This document shows, in pieces, positions 1 through 7,038 of a DNA stretch of 24,754 bases. Where the stretch lies: the NCBI GenBank assembly GCA_036377075.1, contig DASUZB010000229.1, positions 1 through 24,754 on the forward strand, written 5' to 3'. The notes under the pieces are model-generated. The model made no database searches. It saw nothing but the letters and a program-made list of their open reading frames with translations, and had not been told where the DNA came from. The DNA comes from DASUZB01 sp036377075 (GTDB lineage Bacteria; Actinomycetota; CALGFH01). The translations under genes and the position numbers were made by a program. Each line of letters starts with the position of its first letter. Position 1 is the first letter of the stretch.

Positions 1-299
1 CCGCCGACCAGGCTGGCCACGTCCCCGGGGATGACGTGCAGGTGGCCGCCGGCCCTGCTGGTCAGGAACCCGGGCGGCGGGCCGCCGGCCCGCCGGGCCG
101 GGCCGACCGAGATCCCCTGGTGCCCGGCGGTACCGTCGCGCAGGACCACCTTGTCGCCGGTGAGCAGGGTCACGCTCCGGGCGACGCCGGCCCGCGGCCG
201 TGCCGCCACGGCCTTGGCGGCGGGCGCGGCGGCCGGCGGCCCGACGCCGAGCAGCGCGACGGCGAAGGCGACGACGACGGGGAGGGGCCTGGGCCGCAT
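1..299 (-). CDS. S8 subtilisin-family serine protease, N-terminal part (runs off window start)
   Basis: Only the first 99 residues lie in the window. They begin with a signal peptide: basic MRPRP, a hydrophobic core at residues 6-20, then an Ala/Pro-rich stretch with likely cleavage near residues 25-30. A pro-region follows with the motif SVTLLTGDKVVL at 42-53 and GGHLHVIPGDVASLV at 84-98. In actinobacteria the pairing of VTLxTGD with a (H)xxVxP.Da..L segment is typical of the pro-region of large secreted S8 subtilases. The catalytic Asp/His/Ser would lie outside the window, so the protease assignment rests on the pro-region alone. The ATG at 299 is preceded on the minus strand by GAAGGAG, a good ribosome binding site. 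It could be another secreted protein with the same N-terminal region. Confidence 0.6.
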   Translation of the reverse strand, partial: MRPRPLPVVVAFAVALLGVGPPAAAPAAKAVAARPRAGVARSVTLLTGDKVVLRDGTAGHQGISVGPARRAGGPPPGFLTSRAGGHLHVIPGDVASLVG

Positions 300-503
300 G
301 GGTGCTCCTTCGTGCTCGGCCCCGGCCGGCCGGGCGGGCGGCAGCCCAGCAGGGCCTCGCACCGGAGCAAGGAACAGAGGGGACGTGCCAGGACATGCGT
401 ACTACACACGTCCAAGGGCACGAAAAGGTTGCATTTCCCCAAAGCTACGTACTGCAGCCGGTGGGGCGTGCCCGGGTAGGGGGCCCGCGCCCCGGTCGCG
501 CCG
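300..503 (-). promoter_or_regulatory. Intergenic region with probable promoter of the S8 protease
   Basis: The gap between the protease start and the next gene contains an unusually A/T-rich island at about 393-452 in an otherwise >70% GC sequence. It includes the palindrome TACGTA at 446-451. It is the only plausible promoter site for the minus-strand protease, but I cannot assign a clean -35/-10 pair. Confidence 0.3.
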
Positions 504-1433
504 CTACAGGCGGGTGATGACCGCCTTGCCGGTGACCTTGCGGTCGTAGAGGTCGCGGACCAGGTCGAGGGCGTCGGTCAGCGGCGCCGTCGCCTGCATC
601 TGCACCGCCAGGCGGCCGGCCGCCACCTCGTCGGCCAGCCTGGCGAGGTCCTTGACGCCCTGGTCGGCGGCGACGTTGAGGAACACCCGGAAGCCGGAGA
701 TGGTGAGTCCCTTGGGGTAGAAGTCCTCGACCCGAAAGGTGGACTCCGCGTCGGCCGAGTTGCCGTAGACCACCAGCCGGCCGTGCGGGGCGGTGGCGCG
801 CACCAGCGGGCCGAACATGGGCCCGCCGATGCCGTCGAGGACCACGTCGAAGCTGCCGTCGACCTCGCCGCCGTCGCCCGGGTGGAGCAACGGCTCGGCG
901 CCGGCGTCCGCGACCACCTGGGCACGCTCGGCGGTGCGCGCCTGACCGGTCACCTTCGCCCCGGTGTCCCGGGCGAGCTGCACGGTGAGCAGGCCCACCC
1001 CGCCGGCGGCGCCGGTGACCAGCACGCGGTCGCCGGCGTGGACGCGCGCGAGGCGCAGGATGCCGAGCGCGGTCAGCCCCGCGACCGGCAGGGTGGCGGC
1101 CACCACCGAGCCGCACGCCGCCGGCAGCGGCGCGACCCACTCGGCCGGGACGGCCACCCGCTCGGCGAAGCTGCCGCCGTCCGCGACCAGGGCCACCACC
1201 CGCTGGCCGACCTCGAACTGCCCCACCCCCTCGCCCTGGGCGGCGACCGTGCCGGCGACGTCCCAGCCGATCACCTTGCCCGCCGGCTGCCGCCCGGCCG
1301 TGCGGATCTCCCCCCGGTTGACCGAGGCGGCCTCCATCTCGACCACGACCTGGCCCGGGCCGGGGACGGGCTCCGGCACCTCGGCCAGGGCCAGGGCCGG
1401 GGAGGCGGAGGGGTCACTGACCAGTGCGCGCAT
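504..1433 (-). CDS. Zinc-independent quinone oxidoreductase / MDR-family NADPH reductase
   Basis: A 309-residue medium-chain reductase of the quinone oxidoreductase (zeta-crystallin) type, expected to reduce quinones or enones with NADPH in the cytoplasm. It has a GroES-like domain at residues 1-120 with VIGWDVAGTV at 54-63, then a Rossmann domain with the nucleotide-binding turn GAAGGVG at 141-147. No Cys/His zinc ligands are seen in the N-terminal domain, so it belongs to the zinc-independent branch. The ATG at 1433 is chosen because GAAGGAG lies just upstream and the protein then begins with the canonical MRALV-type strand. The frame stays open to 1757, but that upstream part is low-complexity and lies in the leader of the opposite gene. 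The substrate is unknown. It reads away from the amino-acid genes. Confidence 0.85.
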   Translation of the reverse strand: MRALVSDPSASPALALAEVPEPVPGPGQVVVEMEAASVNRGEIRTAGRQPAGKVIGWDVAGTVAAQGEGVGQFEVGQRVVALVADGGSFAERVAVPAEWVAPLPAACGSVVAATLPVAGLTALGILRLARVHAGDRVLVTGAAGGVGLLTVQLARDTGAKVTGQARTAERAQVVADAGAEPLLHPGDGGEVDGSFDVVLDGIGGPMFGPLVRATAPHGRLVVYGNSADAESTFRVEDFYPKGLTISGFRVFLNVAADQGVKDLARLADEVAAGRLAVQMQATAPLTDALDLVRDLYDRKVTGKAVITRL

Positions 1434-1587
1434 CGCTGCTCCTTCGCTGCCATGACCGGGGGCGTGGCCGGCCCGCCGCGCCGCGCCGACCCACCCGGCG
1501 CCGCGACTGCCGCCGGTGATCGTGCCCGAGGATCCGCCGCCGCGCCAGCGCCTCGGAACCACGGTGATACGAATCGACCCGAGCGGG

Positions 1588-1593
1588 TACGAT
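1588..1593 (+). promoter_or_regulatory. -10 box of the KARI-like gene leader
   Basis: TACGAT is a good TANNNT box. It would start a transcript near 1600, giving a leader of about 195 bases before the ATG at 1796. No convincing -35 is seen 17-18 bases upstream, so confidence is modest. Confidence 0.4.
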
Positions 1594-1624
1594 GGGGCAG
1601 AACCACCCCTGGTCCCGTCCCTGA

Positions 1625-1639
1625 TCGAAGGTGCTTCGA
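1625..1639 (+). promoter_or_regulatory. Leader hairpin TCGAAG-gtg-CTTCGA
   Basis: A perfect 6-bp inverted repeat with a 3-base loop, lying just before the upstream ORF. Its 3' side abuts GAGG (1638-1641), the candidate ribosome binding site of that ORF. It may influence access to it. Confidence 0.4.
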
Positions 1640-1646
1640 GGCAACG

Positions 1647-1682
1647 ATGCCCAGCCGCCAGACCCAGGTACCCCTTACCTAG
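1647..1682 (+). CDS. Candidate 11-residue leader peptide MPSRQTQVPLT
   Basis: ATG at 1647 is preceded by GAGGCAACG, nearly the same context as the KARI-like start (GGAGGCAACGACGCC). The peptide ends in Val-Pro-Leu-Thr. The Val codon GTA and Leu codon CTT are both rare in this genome. The ORF covers a small hairpin (AGGTA 1666-1670 / TACCT 1676-1680). Its stop is at 1680-1682, where a strong hairpin begins. This is the layout of a ribosome-mediated attenuator, but there is only one Val and one Leu codon, so a role as a sensor is inference. Confidence 0.35.
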   Translation: MPSRQTQVPLT

Positions 1683-1706
1683 CGCGGGCCCCAGACCGGC
1701 CCGCGC
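1682..1706 (+). promoter_or_regulatory. Strong GC hairpin in the leader
   Basis: GCGCGGGCC (1682-1690) pairs perfectly with GGCCCGCGC (1698-1706) around a 7-base loop. It sits between the short ORF and the terminator, where a pause or anti-terminator-blocking hairpin would be expected in an attenuator. Confidence 0.55.
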
Positions 1707-1710
1707 GACG

Positions 1711-1746
1711 CCTCCTATGCCCACCGCGGCAGGAGGTTTTTTCTTT
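1711..1746 (+). terminator. Intrinsic terminator in the KARI-like leader (probable attenuator)
   Basis: CCTCC-TA-TGCC (1711-1721) pairs with GGCA-GGAGG (1728-1736) around a CACCGC loop. It is followed directly by TTTTTTCTTT (1737-1746). A 9-bp stem with a U-run is rare in such a GC-rich genome. It lies 50 bases before the start of the KARI-like gene, after the putative promoter, so it would stop transcription of that gene unless antiterminated. It could instead be the 3' end of an independent small RNA of about 145 bases. Confidence 0.7.
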
Positions 1747-1795
1747 CCCCGACACATCCGTGAGCATGGCGGGAAGCTGAGGAGGCAACGACGCC

Positions 1796-2686
1796 ATGGC
1801 GACCGTCTACTACGACGCCGACGCCGACCTCGGGCTGGTCCAGGCCCGCAAGGTGGCGGTGCTCGGCTACGGTGCGCAGGGGGAGGCGCACGCCCGCAAC
1901 CTGCGCGACTCCGGCTGCGAGGTACGGGTCGGCCTGCGCGCCGGGTCCCGCTCGCGGGACCGTGCCGCCGCGGCGGGCCTGCCCGTCGCCGCGCCCGCCG
2001 AGGCGGTCGCCTGGGCCGACCTGGTGGCGCTGCTGGTGCCCGAGGCCGAGCAGCCAGGCGTCTTCGAGCGGGAGGTCGCGCCGCGGCTGCAGCCCGGCGA
2101 CGCGCTGCTGCTCGCGCACGGCCTCAGCGTCCACTTCGGCCGTCTCACCCCGCCCGACGGCGTGGACGTGGTGATGGTCGCCCCCAAGGGACCCGGCCCG
2201 AGCGTGCGCGAGCAGTACCGGCGCGGCCGCGGCGTGCCCGTGCTGCTCGCCGTCGCCCAGGACTCCAGCGGCAAGGCATGGGACCTGGCCAAGTCCTACG
2301 CCAGGGCGATCGGCGGGACCCGCGCGGGCGCGCTGGTCACCACCGTCCAGGAGGAGACCGAGACCGCCCTGTTCGGCGCCCAGGCGGCGCTCGGCGGCGG
2401 CGTCGCCACCCTCGCCAGGGCCGCCTTCGACACCCTGGTCGCCGCCGGCCACCAGCCGGAGGTGGCCTACCTCGAGTGCGTGCACCAGCTCGGGCTGGTG
2501 GCCGAGCTGCTGCAGCGCCACGGCCTGGCGGGGATGACGGAGGGGCTGTCGGAGGTGGCCGAGTACGGCGCCGCCACCCGCGGCCCCCGCCTCGTCGGCG
2601 AGGCCGCCAGCGGGCACCCGGCCGGCCAGACCGGCCGAACGGTGCGTGCCGGTATGCCCTGGCTGGACGGGGCCGAGGAGGACTAG
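1796..2686 (+). CDS. ilvC: Ketol-acid reductoisomerase (KARI) homologue, metal ligands lost
   Basis: KARI normally converts acetolactate or acetohydroxybutyrate to the dihydroxy acid of Val/Leu/Ile synthesis, using NADPH and two Mg ions. This 296-residue protein is unmistakably class I KARI: VYYDADADLGL near the N-terminus, the Rossmann turn GYGAQG at 24-29, AHGLSVHFG, APKGPG, and SEVAEYG with the conserved Ser at 252. However, the metal-binding stretch ETETDLFGEQ of the family reads ETETALFGAQ (Ala191, Ala195), and ECLHE reads ECVHQ (Gln231). Three of the four Mg ligands (Asp190, Glu194, Glu230 in Pseudomonas numbering) are therefore gone; only Glu227 remains. The protein is also about 40 residues shorter than usual, missing the helical segment between GPR and the terminal MPWL. 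The start has a good AGGAGG. The frame is intact and serA follows closely, so it is probably expressed, but ordinary KARI catalysis looks unlikely. It may be a pseudoenzyme or have a changed function. Confidence 0.85.
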   Translation: MATVYYDADADLGLVQARKVAVLGYGAQGEAHARNLRDSGCEVRVGLRAGSRSRDRAAAAGLPVAAPAEAVAWADLVALLVPEAEQPGVFEREVAPRLQPGDALLLAHGLSVHFGRLTPPDGVDVVMVAPKGPGPSVREQYRRGRGVPVLLAVAQDSSGKAWDLAKSYARAIGGTRAGALVTTVQEETETALFGAQAALGGGVATLARAAFDTLVAAGHQPEVAYLECVHQLGLVAELLQRHGLAGMTEGLSEVAEYGAATRGPRLVGEAASGHPAGQTGRTVRAGMPWLDGAEED

Positions 2687-2689
2687 GCT
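2684..2689 (+). promoter_or_regulatory. -10 box for leaderless serA
   Basis: TAGGCT begins on the TAG stop codon of the preceding gene and ends 8 bases before the serA ATG. Transcription would start at or next to the ATG. No strong -35 is visible. The nearest purine-rich tract (GAGGAGGAC, about 2675-2683) is too far away to act as a ribosome binding site. Confidence 0.4.
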
Positions 2690-2697
2690 CCCGGTTC

Positions 2698-4323
2698 ATG
2701 GTCCGGATCCTGATCGCCGAGCCGCTGGCCGAGGCGGGCGTCGAGCGGCTGCGCGCCCACTTCGAGGTGGAGGCGCACGGCTCGCTCGACCGTGCCGCGC
2801 TGCTCGCCGCGGTGGCCGACGCCGACGCCCTGGTGGTCCGCTCGGCCACCCAGGTCGACGCCGAGGTCCTCGCCGCCGGCCGCAACCTCAAGGTGGTCGC
2901 GAGGGCCGGCATCGGCCTCGACAACGTCGACGTCAAGGCCGCGACGCGGCAGGGCGTGATGGTGGTCAACGCGCCCCAGTCCAACGTCATCTCGGCCGCC
3001 GAGCACACCGTCGCGCTGATCCTGGCCCAGGCCCGCAACATCCCCAGGGCCGACGCGGCCCTGCGCGAGGGCCGCTGGGAACGCTCGCGCTTCCAGGGCG
3101 CCGAGCTGTACGGCAAGACCGTCGGCATCGTCGGCCTCGGCCGGGTCGGTGCCCTGGTCGCCCAGCGCCTCAACGCCTTCGGCATGCGCCTGCTCGCCTA
3201 CGACCCGTACGTCTCCCGCGACCGCGCCGCCCAGATGGGGGTCGAGCTGGCCTCCCTGGCGGAGGTGCTGACCCGGGCCGACGTGGTCACCGTGCACCTG
3301 CCCAAGACGGCGGAGACCACCGGGCTGATCGGGGAGCGCGAGCTGGCCGCCATGCGGCCGGGCGCGCGCCTGGTCAACACCGCCCGTGGCGGCATCGTGG
3401 ACGAGGCCGCCCTCGCCAAGGCGGTCGAGTCCGGCCACCTCGGCGGCGCGGCGCTCGACGTGTTCAGCGAGGAGCCGACCACCCACAGCCCCCTGTTCGG
3501 CCTCGACCGGGTGGTGGTCACGCCCCACCTCGGCGCCTCCACGGCCGAGGCCCAGGACAAGGCCGGCCTGGTCATCGCCGAGCAGCTCGTCCTCGCCCTC
3601 ACCGGCCAGTTCGTGCCCAACGCGGTCAACGTCGACGCCGGCCCGGTCCCCGACGGGCTGCGGCCGTTCCTGCCGCTGGCGGAGAAGCTCGGCCGCCTCT
3701 ACACCGCCCTCGCCGGCGGCGGCCCCGGCGGCCGCGCCAGCGTGGTCGGCGGCGGCCGGCTCGGCATCGAGTACGTCGGCGCCCTCGCCGAGCACGACAC
3801 CCGCGTGCTCACCCTGGCCGCGCTCAAGGGCATGCTCGCCCCGGTGGTGGCCGAGCCGGTCACCTACGTGAACGCGCCCATGCTCGCCGCCGAGCGCGGC
3901 CTGGAGCTGGTCGAGACCAAGTCCCACCAGAGCCGCGACTGGGTCAACCTGATCAGCCTCTCCGGGGAGGGCTCGCGCGGCCCGGTGGGCGTGGCCGGCA
4001 CCACCGTCGGCCCCCGCGACGCCGAGCGGCTGGTCTCGGTCAATGGCATCGACGTCGACATGCCGCCGAGCGCCCACATGGCGTTCCTGTTCTACGAGGA
4101 CCGCCCCGGGGTGATCGGCAAGGTCGGCACGATCTTCGGTCGCGCCGGCATCAACATCGCCAGCATGCAGGTCGGCCGGCGCAAGCAGGGCGGTGAGGCG
4201 CTGATGGCGCTGACCGTCGACGCCGGCGTCCCCGCCGCCGTGCTCGACCAGGTGGTGGCCGAGATCGGCGCCCACGACGGCACCTTCATCCACCTCCACA
4301 ACCAGACCGGCGCGGTGGACTGA
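2698..4323 (+). CDS. serA: D-3-phosphoglycerate dehydrogenase, long (ACT-domain) form
   Basis: First step of serine synthesis: 3-phosphoglycerate plus NAD to 3-phosphohydroxypyruvate. The 541 residues have the order of the long actinobacterial enzyme. The substrate-binding lobe is followed by the NAD-binding turn GLGRVG near 145-150, NTARGGIVDEAAL with the substrate Arg near 230, and the catalytic His277 in TPHLGAST. An intervening ASB-type domain (about 310-455) and a C-terminal ACT domain (from about 460, with DRPGVIGKVGTIF) then follow; in the family these mediate serine feedback. The start is chosen at 2698 because the protein begins with the usual xVLIAEPLAEAGVE strand and a TAGGCT box lies 8 bases upstream. 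The frame is open far upstream, but that part is antisense to or overlaps the KARI-like gene. Adjacency to an ilvC homologue matches the ilv-serA arrangement known in actinobacteria. Confidence 0.97.
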   Translation: MVRILIAEPLAEAGVERLRAHFEVEAHGSLDRAALLAAVADADALVVRSATQVDAEVLAAGRNLKVVARAGIGLDNVDVKAATRQGVMVVNAPQSNVISAAEHTVALILAQARNIPRADAALREGRWERSRFQGAELYGKTVGIVGLGRVGALVAQRLNAFGMRLLAYDPYVSRDRAAQMGVELASLAEVLTRADVVTVHLPKTAETTGLIGERELAAMRPGARLVNTARGGIVDEAALAKAVESGHLGGAALDVFSEEPTTHSPLFGLDRVVVTPHLGASTAEAQDKAGLVIAEQLVLALTGQFVPNAVNVDAGPVPDGLRPFLPLAEKLGRLYTALAGGGPGGRASVVGGGRLGIEYVGALAEHDTRVLTLAALKGMLAPVVAEPVTYVNAPMLAAERGLELVETKSHQSRDWVNLISLSGEGSRGPVGVAGTTVGPRDAERLVSVNGIDVDMPPSAHMAFLFYEDRPGVIGKVGTIFGRAGINIASMQVGRRKQGGEALMALTVDAGVPAAVLDQVVAEIGAHDGTFIHLHNQTGAVD

Positions 4324-4340
4324 GCGCGGGCGATCCTTCG

Positions 4341-4480
4341 GTCGGGTTGCCTGGGGGCGGTCGGGTCTCACGCGCGAGCGGGTCGTGGGCGCACCAACTG
4401 TCGGGTTGCCTGCGGGGCGGTCGGGTCTCACGCGCGAGCGGGTCGTGGGCGCACCAACTGTCGGGTTGCCTGCGGGGCAG
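4341..4480 (+). repeat. 60-bp tandem direct repeat, 2.3 copies, before ilvE
   Basis: A unit beginning GTCGGGTTGCCTG and ending GGGCGCACCAACT occurs at 4341-4399 (59 bases, one base shorter) and 4400-4459. A third partial copy of 21 bases starts at 4460. Copies are otherwise identical, so the duplication is recent or maintained. The array lies between the serA stop and the ilvE promoter/leader and does not encode a convincing protein. There are no spacers, so it is not a CRISPR array. It could multiply a regulator site or be slippage in a GC-rich intergenic region. Confidence 0.9.
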
Positions 4481-4563
4481 TCATGGGATACTCGGGTTGG
4501 GAGCCGGCCGTCGAGGAGACCCCCGCAACGGCGCGGTCGTCGGCTCCGACAGGAGGGTTTTCG

Positions 4564-5481
4564 ATGGCGATCCAGCCGACCGGCAAGATCTGGATGGACG
4601 GCGAGTACGTGGACTGGGAGCAGGCCCAGGTCCACGTACTGACCCCGTCGCTGCACTACGGCTGGGGCGTCTTCGAGGGCATCCGCTGCTACGAGACGGC
4701 GGGTGGCGCCGCCGTGTTCCGCCTCACCGACCACATGCGGCGACTCTTCCGTGGCGCCAAGATCTACCACATGGAGCCGCCCATCTCGCTCGAGGGGTCG
4801 GTCAAGGTGGTCAAGGACCTGGTGGCCACGAACGGCGTGCGGGAGTGCTACGTCCGCCCGCTGGTCTACCTCGGCTACGGCGAGATGGGCCTCAACCCGC
4901 TCGGCGCGCCGGTGCGCATGGCGGTCGCCTGCTGGCCGTGGGGCGCCTACCTCGGCGAGGAGTCGTTCACCACCGGCGTCCGCGTCAAGGTCAGCTCCTG
5001 GCGGCGGCTGGACCCCAACATCATCCCGCCGGCGGCGAAGGCGACCGGGCAGTACATCAACTCCTCGCTCGCCAAGGCGGAGGCGGTCAAGGCCGGCTAC
5101 GACGAGGGCGTGCTGCTCAACGCCCAGGGCCACGTCACCGACGGGTCCGGGGAGAACCTGTTCGTGCTGCGCGACGGCGTCCTGCATACCCCACCGCTGG
5201 CCGCCGGCTGCCTGGCCGGCATCACCCGCGCCAGCATCATGCGGATCGCCGCCGACGAGGGCGTCCGGGTGCGGGAGTCGGACCTGGTGCGCACCGACCT
5301 GTACCTGGCCGACGAGGCGTTCTTCACCGGGACGGCGGCCGAGGTGGTGCCGATCCGGGAGGTCGACGACCGGGTGCTCGGCGAGCCGGGCCCGGTCACC
5401 CGCCGCCTGCAGGAGGTCTTCCACGCCGCCACCCGCGGCCGTGACGAGCGCTACGCCGACTGGCTCGAGCCCGTCGAGTAG
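4564..5481 (+). CDS. ilvE: Branched-chain amino acid aminotransferase (class IV PLP)
   Basis: Final transamination in Val, Leu and Ile synthesis (2-oxo acid plus glutamate to amino acid plus 2-oxoglutarate), cytosolic. The 305-residue length is normal for the IlvE group I fold. Visible family features include SLHYGWGVFEGIRCY near 36-50, the PLP Lys159 in AAKATGQY, the VTDGSGENLFV block near 195, GITRASIMRIA near 220 and FFTGTAAEVVPI near 259. Start: ATG at 4564 with AGGAGGG at 4551-4557 upstream. The gene is preceded by the 60-bp tandem repeat and is separated from serA by 240 bases, so it probably has its own promoter. Downstream DNA-repair genes appear to be a separate unit. Confidence 0.95.
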   Translation: MAIQPTGKIWMDGEYVDWEQAQVHVLTPSLHYGWGVFEGIRCYETAGGAAVFRLTDHMRRLFRGAKIYHMEPPISLEGSVKVVKDLVATNGVRECYVRPLVYLGYGEMGLNPLGAPVRMAVACWPWGAYLGEESFTTGVRVKVSSWRRLDPNIIPPAAKATGQYINSSLAKAEAVKAGYDEGVLLNAQGHVTDGSGENLFVLRDGVLHTPPLAAGCLAGITRASIMRIAADEGVRVRESDLVRTDLYLADEAFFTGTAAEVVPIREVDDRVLGEPGPVTRRLQEVFHAATRGRDERYADWLEPVE

Positions 5482-5514
5482 CCCGCCGCGCGCCACACCG
5501 TCGCACCCGGCGGC

Positions 5515-5520
5515 GAGAAT
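5515..5520 (+). promoter_or_regulatory. -10-like box for the glycosylase gene
   Basis: GAGAAT (NANNNT pattern) ends 7 bases before the ATG at 5528, the same spacing seen at other leaderless starts in this window. No -35 is recognised. It supports the 5528 start over the ATG at 5519, which overlaps the box. Confidence 0.3.
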
Positions 5521-5527
5521 GGGCGCC

Positions 5528-6484
5528 ATGGTCGACCACGAGCCACCACGCCAGGCCACGGGCACCCATACGGGCACGGACAGCCTGCTGCTGCCGTACC
5601 GGCCGCCGCTGGACCTGGACGCCCTGCTGCGCTTCCTCGCGGCCCGCGCCGTCCCCGGCGTCGAGGAGTGCGCCGGCGGCGCCTACACCCGGGCGCTCAC
5701 CCTGCCGCACGGCACCGGCGTGGTCACGCTGCGGGCCCCGGCCGAGCCGGGCAACGTCCGCTGCGACCTCCGCCTGCAGGACCCGCGGGACCGGGACGAG
5801 GCGGTGCGGCGCTGCCGGCGGCTGCTCGACCTCGACGCCGACCCGTTGGCGGTGGCGGACGACCTCGGCCAGGACCGGCTGCTCGCGCCGCTGCTCGCCG
5901 CGAGCCCCGGCCGGCGCGTCCCCGGCCACGTCGACCCCGACGAGCTGGCCGTCCGCGCCGTGCTCGGCCAGCAGGTCACCGTCGCCGCCGCCCGCACCCT
6001 CGCCGGGCGGCTCGCGGCCCGCTACGGCGCGCCCCTCGCCAGGTCCACCAATGGGGTCGTCCGCTGCTTCCCGACCGCCGCGGCGCTGGCCGCCGCCGAC
6101 CCGGCCGACCTGGCGATGCCCCGCGCCCGGCGGGAGGCGCTGCTCGGCCTGGCCGCCGCGCTCGCCGACGGGACCGTCCGGCTCGACCCGGACGGCGACC
6201 GCGACGAGCTGGAACGGCGGCTCCTCGCCCTGCGGGGCATCGGCCCCTGGACGGTCGCCTACGTCAGGATGCGCGCGCTGTCGGACCCTGACGTGTTCAT
6301 GCCGACCGACCTCGGCGTGCGGCACGCGCTCGCCCGCCTCGGCCAGCCCGCCGACCCGCGCCACGCCGCCACGGTGGCGCGCCGCTGGCGGCCGTGGCGC
6401 TCCTACGCCCTGGTGCACCTCTGGTCGGTGCTCGACACCGCGCCGGCCATGCCGGCGCCCGCGGCCGCGGAGCGCGCCTCATGA
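5528..6484 (+). CDS. alkA: DNA-3-methyladenine glycosylase II, AlkA type
   Basis: Removes alkylated bases such as 3-methyladenine by hydrolysing the N-glycosidic bond. The 318 residues have an AlkA N-terminal domain (about 15-130: LLLPYRPPLDLDALLRFL, then CAGGAYTRAL) followed by the HhH-GPD fold. DELAVRAVLGQQVTVAAA lies near 138-155, the helix-hairpin-helix LRGIGPWTVAYVRM near 236-249, and the catalytic Asp261 in FMPTDLGV. No Ada-type zinc or AraC domain is fused to it. The end overlaps the next gene (ATGA), implying translational coupling with the methyltransferase. The two form a small alkylation-repair unit without a visible regulator. Confidence 0.92.
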   Translation: MVDHEPPRQATGTHTGTDSLLLPYRPPLDLDALLRFLAARAVPGVEECAGGAYTRALTLPHGTGVVTLRAPAEPGNVRCDLRLQDPRDRDEAVRRCRRLLDLDADPLAVADDLGQDRLLAPLLAASPGRRVPGHVDPDELAVRAVLGQQVTVAAARTLAGRLAARYGAPLARSTNGVVRCFPTAAALAAADPADLAMPRARREALLGLAAALADGTVRLDPDGDRDELERRLLALRGIGPWTVAYVRMRALSDPDVFMPTDLGVRHALARLGQPADPRHAATVARRWRPWRSYALVHLWSVLDTAPAMPAPAAAERAS

Positions 6485-7038
6485 GCCCCGAGGCCGCGCC
6501 CGCGCGGGCGACCGCCGTGGGGGTGCGCTTCGTCGACTTCCAATGGGAGACGCGCCGCCGCTACGCGGTCGTCGACAGCGCCATCGGCCCGCTGCTGCTG
6601 GTCGGCGACGGCCGCGCGCTCCTCGGGGTCGAGTTCGACCTCGGCGAGGGCCACACGGCCCGGATCCGGCCCGACTGGGTGGCCGACCCGGCGCCGCTGG
6701 CGGAGGCGGCGGAGCAGCTGCAGGACTACCTCGCCGGCGAGCGCACCGTCTTCGACCTTCCCGTCGCGGTCGGCGGCAGCGACTTCCAGCGGCGCGTCTG
6801 GAAGGTGCTGGCCGAGATCCCCTACGGCCACACCACCAGCTACGGCCGCATCGCCGCCCGGCTCGGCCGGCCGAGCGCCAGCCGCGCCGTCGGCCTGGCG
6901 AACGGCCGCAACCCGCTGCCGATCGTGCTTCCCTGCCACCGCGTCGTCGGCGCCTCCGGCGCCCTCACCGGCTACGGCGGCGGGCTCGACCGCAAGCGCT
7001 GGCTGCTCGACCTCGAACGGCGGCACGCCCGCAATTGA
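6481..7038 (+). CDS. ogt: Methylated-DNA--[protein]-cysteine S-methyltransferase
   Basis: Suicide repair of O6-alkylguanine: the alkyl group moves to the active-site Cys. It has 185 residues, the normal single-unit Ogt length. The C-terminal domain carries the FQRRVWKVLAEIPYGHTTSYG block near 102-122, the Arg-finger-type helix region ASRAVGLANGRNPLP near 135-149, and the signature LPCHRVVG with Cys152. No Ada N-terminal domain is present. The ATG at 6481 overlaps the alkA stop by 4 bases (ATGA); an earlier in-frame ATG at 6394 would lie inside alkA and adds only low-complexity sequence. The operon pairing of a 3-methyladenine glycosylase and an O6-methyltransferase is functionally coherent. 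Confidence 0.95.
   Translation: MSPEAAPARATAVGVRFVDFQWETRRRYAVVDSAIGPLLLVGDGRALLGVEFDLGEGHTARIRPDWVADPAPLAEAAEQLQDYLAGERTVFDLPVAVGGSDFQRRVWKVLAEIPYGHTTSYGRIAARLGRPSASRAVGLANGRNPLPIVLPCHRVVGASGALTGYGGGLDRKRWLLDLERRHARN

Larger units (their letters stand above)
1434..1795. other. Divergent intergenic region with the ilvC-like leader
   Basis: This 362-base gap separates the minus-strand reductase from the plus-strand KARI-like gene. It holds the reductase's ribosome binding site, a plus-strand -10-like box, a short upstream ORF, several hairpins and an intrinsic terminator, listed separately. No other gene is seen. Confidence 0.7.

Noticed and set aside
1600..1746. T-box or SAM riboswitch in the KARI-like leader
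   Set aside because: No T-box core (GGTGGNACCGCG) or SAM-I core was found. CCACCGCGG in the terminator loop is only a partial look-alike.
1516..2697. Long upstream extension of the serA frame
   Set aside because: It runs through the leader and the KARI-like gene in another frame, is Arg/Pro/Gly low-complexity, and serA homology begins at 2698.
4341..4480. CRISPR array
   Set aside because: The units are contiguous with no spacers, and there are only 2.3 copies.
2683..5577. 964-codon open frame on the minus strand
   Set aside because: It is a GC-skew shadow antisense to serA and ilvE; composition is Val/Asp/Gly/His-rich with no domain.
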